Shown here piece after piece: positions 1 to 5,030 of a stretch of DNA of 5,265 bases (within the stretch, counting starts at the first letter, position 1; every line of letters begins with the position of its first letter). The translations under genes were made by a program, and so were the position numbers. Origin of the DNA: Candidatus Methanocomedens sp. (GTDB lineage Archaea > Halobacteriota > Methanosarcinia > Methanosarcinales > Methanocomedenaceae); contig QBUR01000099.1 of NCBI GenBank assembly GCA_013374385.1, positions 1 to 5,265 of the forward strand, given 5' to 3'. A model generated the notes under the pieces. The model did no database searches, was not told where the DNA came from, and saw only the letters and a list, made by a program, of their open reading frames with translations.

Positions 1-40
1 CAACAACTATTTTATCCTTCCACTTCCAATTAAGGTCTCG

Positions 41-1324
41 ATGAAAGTATACAAAGACTATGATGACCTTCCTAAAATAAAACTACCACGCGGTCAGGAA
101 GTGTTTATAAGCGACAGTACAATCCGGGACGGCTCACAGATGCCGGGTATTGTGATGTCCAAGAAACAGAAACTGCAGATATTCAAATATCTCCACCAGA
201 TGGGGATAGAAAAACTGGAAACATTCGTTTTTAACCAGCGTGACAAGGAAGCGGCAAAGGAAATGCTGAAAAAGGGTTATGAATTCCCTGAAGTTACCGG
301 ATGGGCCAGGGCAAACCCCGCCGACATTGATATTGTGCTGGAAGTGGATGGAATAGAAGAAACAGGCATACTCATGTCAGTATCTGATTCCCATATTTTC
401 GACAAGATGGGGCTCCCATCAAGAGAAGCTGCCGAAGAGAAATATGTTGATGCATTACAGTATGCTGTTGACCATGGACTGCGCACCAGGGCTCATATTG
501 AGGATATGACCCGTGCCGATAACTATGGATTTGTATTCCCGCTGATCCAGAAACTCATAGAAATCGACCCTGATTGTGTTATCCGGCTTTGCGACACACT
601 GGGAATGGGGGTACCTTTTGAAGGTGTTGATGAACCTTATGGCATTCCATCAATGATCAAATACCTGAAGGATGATATCGGGGTCAAGAATATCGAGACC
701 CATATCCATGATGATTTCGGTCTGGGAGTAGCCAACTCCCTTGCAGGGTACTGGCATGGTGCCAACTGGACAAGCCTGACATTTCTGGGTATAGGCGAAC
801 GTGCAGGGAATACCGAAATAGAGAAAATAATGTTGTTCCTGAACCAGAGAGTAGAAGGGTTTGAAAAGTATAATCTGGAAAAAGTTACTGAGTTTGCCAG
901 ATTCATGGATAAAGAAATGGGCATCAGGGTGCCACGCAACAAGGCTGTGGTTGGCAGTAACATTTTTGCTCATGAAAGCGGCATCCATACAGCCGGAGTT
1001 ATCAAGAATCCTTTCACCTATGAAGCTTACCTGCCAGAAGTTGTAGGCGGAAAACGGCAATTGTTGATAGGTGATTCCTCAGGGCTGGAAGTGCTAAGGC
1101 ATAAAGTAGAGGAAACCCTGAATGACCTCATAGGTGTAAGAGCGAAGGTACTGAAGCGGGACCCGCGTCTTAAAGCAATACATACAGATATACAGCGACT
1201 CTATGACAAAGAACTGAGGATATCGTGCATATCTGATGAGGAAGTGAAGGGTTACGTTGAGAAATACTTCATGTTCGAACCCATCGTAGAATCCGATACT
1301 CATGAAAAGGCAGAAAAAATCTAA
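41..1324 (+). CDS. DRE-TIM carboligase, probable Re-type citrate synthase (homocitrate/isopropylmalate synthase family)
   Basis: This 427-residue enzyme condenses acetyl-CoA with a 2-oxo acid in the cytoplasm. Family hallmarks are visible: the metal and catalytic motif SDSTIRDGSQ (24-33, R29-D30 and Q33), LCDTLG (183-188), the metal-binding HIHDDFGLG (221-229, H221 and H223), GIGERAGN (250-257), and HESGIH (311-316) in the subdomain after the barrel. It stops at 427, so the LeuA-type leucine-binding regulatory domain of about 130 residues is absent; leucine feedback is unlikely. The usual DGEQ is DGSQ here. Substrate is inferred: the next gene is an isocitrate-dehydrogenase-like enzyme, and Re-citrate synthases belong to this family, so oxaloacetate (giving citrate) is favoured. 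Homocitrate, isopropylmalate or citramalate synthesis cannot be excluded. The frame is open to the window edge with no in-frame start before the ATG at 41; AAGGT at 32-36 is a weak, close ribosome binding site, so the start is probable rather than certain. Confidence 0.85.
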   Translation: MKVYKDYDDLPKIKLPRGQEVFISDSTIRDGSQMPGIVMSKKQKLQIFKYLHQMGIEKLETFVFNQRDKEAAKEMLKKGYEFPEVTGWARANPADIDIVLEVDGIEETGILMSVSDSHIFDKMGLPSREAAEEKYVDALQYAVDHGLRTRAHIEDMTRADNYGFVFPLIQKLIEIDPDCVIRLCDTLGMGVPFEGVDEPYGIPSMIKYLKDDIGVKNIETHIHDDFGLGVANSLAGYWHGANWTSLTFLGIGERAGNTEIEKIMLFLNQRVEGFEKYNLEKVTEFARFMDKEMGIRVPRNKAVVGSNIFAHESGIHTAGVIKNPFTYEAYLPEVVGGKRQLLIGDSSGLEVLRHKVEETLNDLIGVRAKVLKRDPRLKAIHTDIQRLYDKELRISCISDEEVKGYVEKYFMFEPIVESDTHEKAEKI

Positions 1325-1346
1325 GCATGTTCAAAAAAGATTTGTA

Positions 1347-1366
1347 CCGGCGGACTAAGCCGCCGG
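1347..1366 (-). terminator. GC-rich hairpin between convergent genes
   Basis: A perfect 7-bp inverted repeat (CCGGCGG, loop ACTAAG, CCGCCGG) lies in the 66-base gap between the two converging genes. Read on the - strand it is followed by a T-rich run (TACAAATCTTTTTT, 1346-1333), which fits termination of the isocitrate dehydrogenase transcript. On the + strand the downstream sequence is less T-rich, so termination of the upstream carboligase here is less convincing. Archaeal termination depends mainly on T tracts, so the hairpin may be secondary. Confidence 0.55.
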
Positions 1367-1390
1367 ACGTTCTTGTATTGCTAAATTGAA

Positions 1391-2407
1391 TTATTTCATC
1401 CTGCCAATAATGGCATTTGTCATTTCGCTCAACTTTGCATTACCACCCATATCATAGGTTACATGCTTGCCTTCTGATATTACAGCTTCAGTTGCATCAA
1501 AAATGGCTTTTGACTGCTCTTTTTCACCAAGATAATCCAACATCCATGCCCCTGCCAGTATGGTAGCTACCGGATTGACCTTATCCAAACCTGCATATTT
1601 TGGCGCTGAACCGTGGGCAGGTTCGAACATTGCATATCTGTCGCCGATATTGGCAGAGTATATCAACCCGATACTGCCCACCAGCGCACTACACTCTTCG
1701 CTTATGACATCCATGAAAAGATTGGTAGATAGCAATATCGACTTGTTGAATATCTGGGGATTCTTGATCAACTGCTGGGCGATGTTATCGATGTGGTATT
1801 CCCATACCTCTATGTCAGGATAGTCCTGATGCACCTTTTCTACTTCTTCAAGAAAAGTGCCACAGGTCAGTTTAAGGATATTGCTTTTATGGATGGGCAC
1901 CACCGTCTTCCAGCCTCTGCGCTTTGCCTCCTCAAAGGCATATCTTGCAATGTTGCTGCTCTGGGTACGGGTTATTTTGCGAATGGCAATATAAACATCA
2001 TCTGTAAGTTTGACTTCTTCACCGATATACAATCCTTCGGTACCTTCCCTGACACACACGAAATCCACATCGCCCAGTGGCTTTGCCGTGTTCGGGAATG
2101 TCTTTATCGGCCTGACATTTGCATAGAGATCGAATTTCTGCCTGATGGATACAGCAACGCTCCTGGGTGAACCAGCACCGCCAGGTGTGGTTGTAGGTCC
2201 CTTAAAACATGCATCGGTCTCATCAAGCAGGTCCCAGGTCTCCTTTGGAATAAGTGAATCGCCGCCGTTTGCTTCCCACCATGTGGCTCCGGCCTCACAG
2301 GGTATGAACTCCACATTCGTACCAGCGGCCTGGGTAACTGCTACCATAGCGTTCACCAGTTCAGGTCCCACGCCATCTCCTTTAATTACTGCTGCTTTCT
2401 TGCTCAT
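1391..2407 (-). CDS. Isocitrate/isopropylmalate dehydrogenase family; probable NADP-type isocitrate dehydrogenase
   Basis: This 338-residue β-decarboxylating dehydrogenase probably oxidises isocitrate to 2-oxoglutarate. Visible motifs: GDGVGPE (10-16), the substrate-helix motif SVAVSIR (83-89) leading into DLYANVRP (93-100), REGTEGLY (120-127), HKSNILK (173-179, catalytic K174), metal Asp D207 and D233, and the coenzyme loop EPAHGSAPKYAG (262-273). KxNILK resembles isocitrate dehydrogenases (KxNIMK) more than isopropylmalate dehydrogenases. K270, Y271, V277 and Y318 align with E. coli Icd K344, Y345, V351 and Y391, which bind the NADP 2'-phosphate; the E. coli R395 position is G322. The second metal Asp of the NxxxDxxSD motif is Glu (E237). 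Length fits the family (about 330-350). An in-frame TGA three codons upstream fixes ATG 2407 as the first possible start; only a weak GTGA-like ribosome site precedes it. Homoisocitrate or isopropylmalate dehydrogenase remain alternatives. It converges on the carboligase, so they are not one operon. Confidence 0.9.
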   Translation of the reverse strand: MSKKAAVIKGDGVGPELVNAMVAVTQAAGTNVEFIPCEAGATWWEANGGDSLIPKETWDLLDETDACFKGPTTTPGGAGSPRSVAVSIRQKFDLYANVRPIKTFPNTAKPLGDVDFVCVREGTEGLYIGEEVKLTDDVYIAIRKITRTQSSNIARYAFEEAKRRGWKTVVPIHKSNILKLTCGTFLEEVEKVHQDYPDIEVWEYHIDNIAQQLIKNPQIFNKSILLSTNLFMDVISEECSALVGSIGLIYSANIGDRYAMFEPAHGSAPKYAGLDKVNPVATILAGAWMLDYLGEKEQSKAIFDATEAVISEGKHVTYDMGGNAKLSEMTNAIIGRMK

Positions 2408-2551
2408 AATGTTTCACATCGGTTCCTGATTTCAAATTGAGCCTAATAGGGAATTATTTCATTTAAGGGCTTCGAATGCATTAATAGCAATTCACTTCTA
2501 ACCAGCGCTTGCTTTTTCCTTTTTCTATTTTAGAGACTTTTTATTATATTC

Positions 2552-2566
2552 TGGTTTGAAAAACCA
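2552..2566. repeat. Small hairpin flanking the CACAGAG palindrome
   Basis: TGGTTT, a 3-base loop GAA, then AAACCA form a perfect 6-bp inverted repeat. It overlaps the outer edge of the larger palindrome. On the - strand the large hairpin is followed directly by five T residues (2563-2559), so the combined structure could terminate the rmuC transcript. Confidence 0.5.
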
Positions 2567-2638
2567 CAGAGAACACAGAGTACACAGAGTACACAGAGAA
2601 AAGCGGCACCGCTCTGTGCTCTCTGTGTACTCTGTGGT
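2563..2638. repeat. Palindromic element of 9-bp-spaced CACAGAG units
   Basis: The left arm carries four CACAGAG units at 2565-2571, 2574-2580, 2583-2589 and 2592-2598, a strict 9-bp period with AA or TA spacers. The right arm carries three CTCTGTG units at 2612-2618, 2621-2627 and 2630-2636. Bases 2563-2589 pair with 2612-2638 at 24 of 27 positions, so the element can fold into a long imperfect hairpin; the apex holds AGCGG/CCGCT (2602-2613). It lies between genes, downstream of rmuC. From memory, similar CACAGAG-rich repeats are dispersed in many environmental archaeal and bacterial genomes and often cause spurious ORF calls rich in HRE or VYSV. Mobility is not shown here: no transposase, no evident target duplication. 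It may also act as a terminator. Confidence 0.85.
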
Positions 2639-2691
2639 GACAAACTTTGCAGCGATTCCTTTTTACAGAATAATTTATAAAGTATCCAATT

Positions 2692-3573
2692 TCATTCATC
2701 AGATAACCTGCCGATTTTATCGAAATCACTCCTCAGTCCATTGTATGCCGAATCTATCTCCTCTGCCTTGTTACCCAGATTCCTCAGATGGGTCTGGTGG
2801 AACACTTTCCATTTCTCATCTATTTCACCAAAACGCCTGGACAGCACTGCCAGAGCTGCCTGCACCTGCTGGGCATCCTCTGAAAGTTTGCGGGCATGCA
2901 CTCCGGCTTTAATCAGTTCTATCTTGTGGGACAGGGTTAGCGGCGATACCACCTGCACTCCTTTTTTAGTGAATTCCCTGAGCATGTCAAAGCCTTCATT
3001 GACCAGGAACCAGTACACACCTTCTGAATGGATGTAGGCAAAAGCAAACTCTGCCGAACCCATATCAGGTCGCACATAATCCTGCACTATCTTGTTCAGG
3101 TGTCCCCGTACATCCCTTAAGAACTGACGTTTAAAGCCGTCCTGCTCTTTGGGGTCACCACTCTCCATGAATCCTATGTAGTTCTCAAGCGGGAACTTGG
3201 AATCTATACAGATAATGCCCACCGTTGACTTGATGTATGCATCAGGTATCTTGCCATCGAACACCTTTGTCCTGATGCCGAACATATCAGGTGGAAGCTG
3301 GTCAGAGATAATAGTTTCCAGTGCCATTTCACCCAGAGCCCCCCTCTGGGTAGGAACACGAAGCATCTGTTCCAGTGACCGGTAATTATCCCTGATATCA
3401 CCTGCATAGGTGGTCAGTTCACCCAACCGCTCATCAAGGCCCAGCTTTAACCAGGAATTCGAGACTGCGGATTCAACATCTCTTGGTTCGACCTTACCCT
3501 GTTTAAGCACCAGTACGATGAGTATGAACAATAAAATAATAATAGTTACCAGCAGGGTATCTGTCAACATCAC
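2692..3573 (-). CDS. rmuC: RmuC-family protein, short membrane-anchored form
   Basis: This 293-residue protein belongs to the RmuC family, predicted PD-(D/E)xK nucleases linked to DNA recombination and to limiting inverted-repeat-associated rearrangement. An N-terminal hydrophobic helix at residues 5-23 would anchor it in the membrane, with the nuclease domain in the cytoplasm. A short polar, partly helical linker follows (about 28-72), much shorter than the long coiled coil of the roughly 475-residue E. coli RmuC. Core motifs are RGALGE (78-82, with E82), PDAYI (110-114, D111) and CIDSKFPLENY (122-132, D124 and K126), then the conserved stretch AFAYIHSEGVYWFL (177-190). The ORF can begin at GTG 3573 or at the next codon, ATG 3570. 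AGGAG at 3584-3580 lies 6 or 9 bases before them. Either start overlaps the TGA of the upstream nuclease gene, indicating translational coupling. Biochemical activity is inferred from the family. Confidence 0.92.
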   Translation of the reverse strand: MMLTDTLLVTIIILLFILIVLVLKQGKVEPRDVESAVSNSWLKLGLDERLGELTTYAGDIRDNYRSLEQMLRVPTQRGALGEMALETIISDQLPPDMFGIRTKVFDGKIPDAYIKSTVGIICIDSKFPLENYIGFMESGDPKEQDGFKRQFLRDVRGHLNKIVQDYVRPDMGSAEFAFAYIHSEGVYWFLVNEGFDMLREFTKKGVQVVSPLTLSHKIELIKAGVHARKLSEDAQQVQAALAVLSRRFGEIDEKWKVFHQTHLRNLGNKAEEIDSAYNGLRSDFDKIGRLSDE

Positions 3574-4568
3574 AACAAACTCCTAGATGTCACTTCACTT
3601 AGTGCAACCGCCGGACACCCCACCTTGTTTAGGTGTGCTGCAAGCCGTTGTGGTCTGTGACCGTCCGGATGGTAAATAAGGGTGGCCTCGGGTTCAAGTC
3701 TCACCACCATATCAACCAGTCCGGTCACGTCCATGTGGTCACTGATATGTATGGCCGGGTAATAGTAGTCCCGCCTGCCTGTGAGCACGTATTTCTTCAT
3801 ACTTCCTGGTAATTTTCCCAGGTCCCATGGCGGCACAATTACCAACCCTTCATACCCGCCGTTATACTGCATGATTTCTGTTAGAGGACCACAATCACAC
3901 ATCAGGCCCTTAGTCAGATTATACCCTTTAGTGTCCATGGATATCTCGTCCTGCCAGCCTGCATTGCGCGCAATGCTTACCGCTCGCTGTGCTTTACCAA
4001 AGGCATAGGCACCAAGAGCCACATTATCCCCGATGATCTGTTCCAGTCCGGCAACGTCGTCCTCGAAATAGCATGACGGATCGGCCGGGTCGCCGTAATT
4101 TGCTTCAGTCACTAAAAAATCACACTCAGGCAGGTCTGAAGCATCCTTCACATCCCCTGTCACCAGTGTCCGGATTCCGTTGTGATTCTCCCAGGAGAAT
4201 GCACACGAACCAATAGTGTGGTGAGTGGGATGGGTTGCCACTTCAATTCCATCGATGTCAATTGTGTCACCTATCCGGAATGTTCGTCCCATAAATTCTT
4301 TGCCAAATCTTATCTCCAGTGCCCGTGCGGTTTCTTCAGAACAGATGGATTTAGGTGACATCATTGCAGACTTGCCATGGTGGTCTGAATGGGCATGGGT
4401 GATAAGATATGCATCAGGCTGTATTGGGTCGTTCCCAAAAGTACGGGTAGTGTCTACAGCAAAAACGTGTTCATCAAAACGAAGTGCCACATGAGGACGA
4501 TTGGTTTTGCGGGTTGTGGTCAGCCTGACCATATCAATACCAAGGTCATGCATAGTTGAATTATCCAT
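3570..4568 (-). CDS. β-CASP/SNM1-like metallo-β-lactamase nuclease (exonuclease or RNA-processing type)
   Basis: This 332-residue protein is a metallo-β-lactamase-fold hydrolase with β-CASP-like features, so a DNA or RNA nuclease is likely. Visible motifs: HAHSDHHG (58-65, zinc ligands H58, H60, D62, H63), HTIGS (117-121), TGDV (137-140, metal D139), TEANYGD (154-160, β-CASP motif-A-like E155), YAFGKAQRA (188-196), and HISDHMD (274-280), resembling the SDHAD motif of ligase-associated DNA exonucleases. It has no signal peptide or membrane segment. Archaeal homologues are often labelled exonuclease or mRNA 3'-end processing factor; sequence alone does not settle DNA versus RNA. Coupling to rmuC favours DNA. 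An in-frame TGA five codons upstream bounds the start at ATG 4568, but no good ribosome binding site precedes it; M6 or M13 are possible starts, or the transcript is leaderless. It follows the thioredoxin gene by 40 bases. Confidence 0.88.
   Translation of the reverse strand: MDNSTMHDLGIDMVRLTTTRKTNRPHVALRFDEHVFAVDTTRTFGNDPIQPDAYLITHAHSDHHGKSAMMSPKSICSEETARALEIRFGKEFMGRTFRIGDTIDIDGIEVATHPTHHTIGSCAFSWENHNGIRTLVTGDVKDASDLPECDFLVTEANYGDPADPSCYFEDDVAGLEQIIGDNVALGAYAFGKAQRAVSIARNAGWQDEISMDTKGYNLTKGLMCDCGPLTEIMQYNGGYEGLVIVPPWDLGKLPGSMKKYVLTGRRDYYYPAIHISDHMDVTGLVDMVVRLEPEATLIYHPDGHRPQRLAAHLNKVGCPAVALSEVTSRSLL
3580..3584 (-). promoter_or_regulatory. Ribosome binding site for rmuC inside the upstream gene
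   Basis: AGGAG on the - strand lies within the last codons of the β-CASP nuclease gene, 6 bases before the GTG and 9 before the ATG start candidates of rmuC. With the stop/start overlap GTGATG it indicates coupled translation of the two nucleases. It does not decide between the two starts. Confidence 0.7.
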
Positions 4569-4579
4569 CTGACCGACTC

Positions 4580-4599
4580 GTCAATGATAAATGATAAAT
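4580..4599 (-). promoter_or_regulatory. Possible TATA-type promoter of the β-CASP nuclease gene
   Basis: On the - strand two TTTATCA repeats, 7 bases apart, sit about 20-30 bases before ATG 4568. A TATA-like site centred near 4595 would place transcription start almost at the ATG, giving a leaderless message and explaining the missing ribosome binding site. The match to the archaeal TATA consensus is weak, so this is tentative. Confidence 0.25.
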
Positions 4600-4601
4600 T
4601 G

Positions 4602-4608
4602 AAAAAAA
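4602..4608 (-). terminator. T7 tract directly after the thioredoxin stop codon
   Basis: Seven consecutive T residues on the - strand follow the TAA of the thioredoxin gene with no gap and no hairpin. Oligo-T tracts are intrinsic terminators in archaea, so this may end or attenuate the thioredoxin transcript before the β-CASP nuclease gene. Read-through is possible, since the gap between the genes is only 40 bases. Confidence 0.4.
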
Positions 4609-4881
4609 TTATTCCAGAGCTGCTTTCAGGTCGGGTTCAAGCACGGCCGCCCTGGTAATACCGATATATTTTTTGAATATTTCTCCATCCTTCTCCAATA
4701 CGAGGGTCGGTACAGCACTAATGTTATATTTGCTTGACAGATCCATATTAGCATCCACATCGATTTTCTTGAACTCAACCTGTCCCTTGAACTTTTCTTC
4801 CAGTTCCTCAAGAATCGGATCCTGAATTTTACAGGGTCCGCACCATTCAGCTGAAAAGTCCATTAAAATAACTTTACTCAT
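4609..4881 (-). CDS. Short thioredoxin
   Basis: This 90-residue thioredoxin-fold protein should act as a cytoplasmic dithiol-disulfide oxidoreductase. The active site is WCGPCK (13-18, C14 and C17), preceded by the buried acid of DF (D8) and followed by the IDVDAN strand (40-45), the cis-proline loop VPT (57-59, P58) and the YIG glycine (G74). The canonical CGPC favours a true thioredoxin rather than a glutaredoxin-like form, though small archaeal redoxins overlap. It is about 18 residues shorter at the N-terminus than E. coli TrxA, so β1/α1 are missing. This is not a mis-set start: an in-frame TGA lies three codons upstream of ATG 4881. GGTGA at 4892-4888, 6 bases before the ATG, is a good archaeal ribosome binding site. 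Its first 8 bases overlap the end of an upstream Cys-rich small ORF, suggesting co-expression. Its reductase is not in the window. Confidence 0.95.
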   Translation of the reverse strand: MSKVILMDFSAEWCGPCKIQDPILEELEEKFKGQVEFKKIDVDANMDLSSKYNISAVPTLVLEKDGEIFKKYIGITRAAVLEPDLKAALE

Positions 4882-4990
4882 TATTTTTCACCATCCCCTT
4901 CAATTCAGGATAACATATCAGGCATGTCAGGCATTTCTCTTTCAAGCGTTTGTATCTTCCTTTAATTGGCGTTTTTTGCTTGTCTTCCAT
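4874..4990 (-). CDS. Small basic CxxCxxC protein overlapping thioredoxin (candidate small gene)
   Basis: A 38-codon ORF starts at ATG 4990 and ends with TAA at 4876-4874, inside the thioredoxin gene; the two share the 8 bases ATGAGTAA. I do not recognise the product. It begins MEDKQKTPIK, is very basic (ten Lys/Arg) and has three cysteines in CLTCLIC (C20, C23, C26), a pattern suited to binding a metal or undergoing thiol exchange, followed by YPELKG (27-32). The thioredoxin ribosome binding site lies in its 3' end, so its translation could expose or couple that site. No ribosome binding site precedes its ATG, but a good TATA box ends 26 bases upstream, so transcription would begin within a few bases of the ATG: a leaderless message. 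It could instead be only a leader. A real gene is plausible, not proven; function unknown, a thioredoxin partner or substrate being a guess. Confidence 0.45.
   Translation of the reverse strand: MEDKQKTPIKGRYKRLKEKCLTCLICYPELKGMVKNNE
4888..4892 (-). promoter_or_regulatory. Ribosome binding site for thioredoxin
   Basis: GGTGA, complementary to the archaeal 16S rRNA 3' end, lies 6 bases before ATG 4881. Together with the in-frame TGA contained in it, it fixes the short N-terminus of the thioredoxin. Confidence 0.75.
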
Positions 4991-5014
4991 CGCAACAATA
5001 GTGATGTATCCAAC

Positions 5015-5030
5015 GTTTATATAGATTGTC
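5015..5030 (-). promoter_or_regulatory. Archaeal TATA box with BRE-like element for the smORF-thioredoxin unit
   Basis: On the - strand CTATATAAAC (5024-5015) is a strong AT-rich TATA box, preceded by GACAAT (5030-5025), which matches 5 of 6 positions of the BRE consensus RNWAAW. Initiation about 26 bases from the box centre would fall near 4993, three or so bases before the small ORF ATG. The same site reads TTTATATA on the + strand and could in principle drive rightward transcription, but no gene lies there. Confidence 0.55.

Larger units (their letters stand above)
2408..2691. other. Intergenic region with no gene, containing a palindromic repeat
   Basis: These 284 bases separate the isocitrate dehydrogenase start from the rmuC end. 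The part next to the dehydrogenase should hold its promoter: on the - strand CCTTAAATGA around 2459-2468 is a weak TATA-like match that would give a leader of about 30 bases. A pyrimidine-rich tract runs from about 2508 to 2550 on the + strand. The rest is the CACAGAG palindrome at 2563-2638. The short ORFs that cross it on both strands translate the repeat itself and are not credible genes. Confidence 0.7.

Noticed and set aside
41..1324. Leucine-feedback 2-isopropylmalate synthase (LeuA)
   Set aside because: The C-terminal regulatory domain is missing and the neighbour looks like isocitrate rather than isopropylmalate dehydrogenase; kept only as an alternative.
2563..2638. CRISPR array
   Set aside because: Units are 7 bases with 2-base spacers in a palindrome, far from the repeat and spacer lengths of CRISPR, and no cas gene is present.
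2544..2912. ORFs on both strands through 2556-2729 with repetitive His-Arg-Glu or Val-Tyr-Ser residues
   Set aside because: They are translations of the CACAGAG palindrome and run into rmuC antisense; no independent support.
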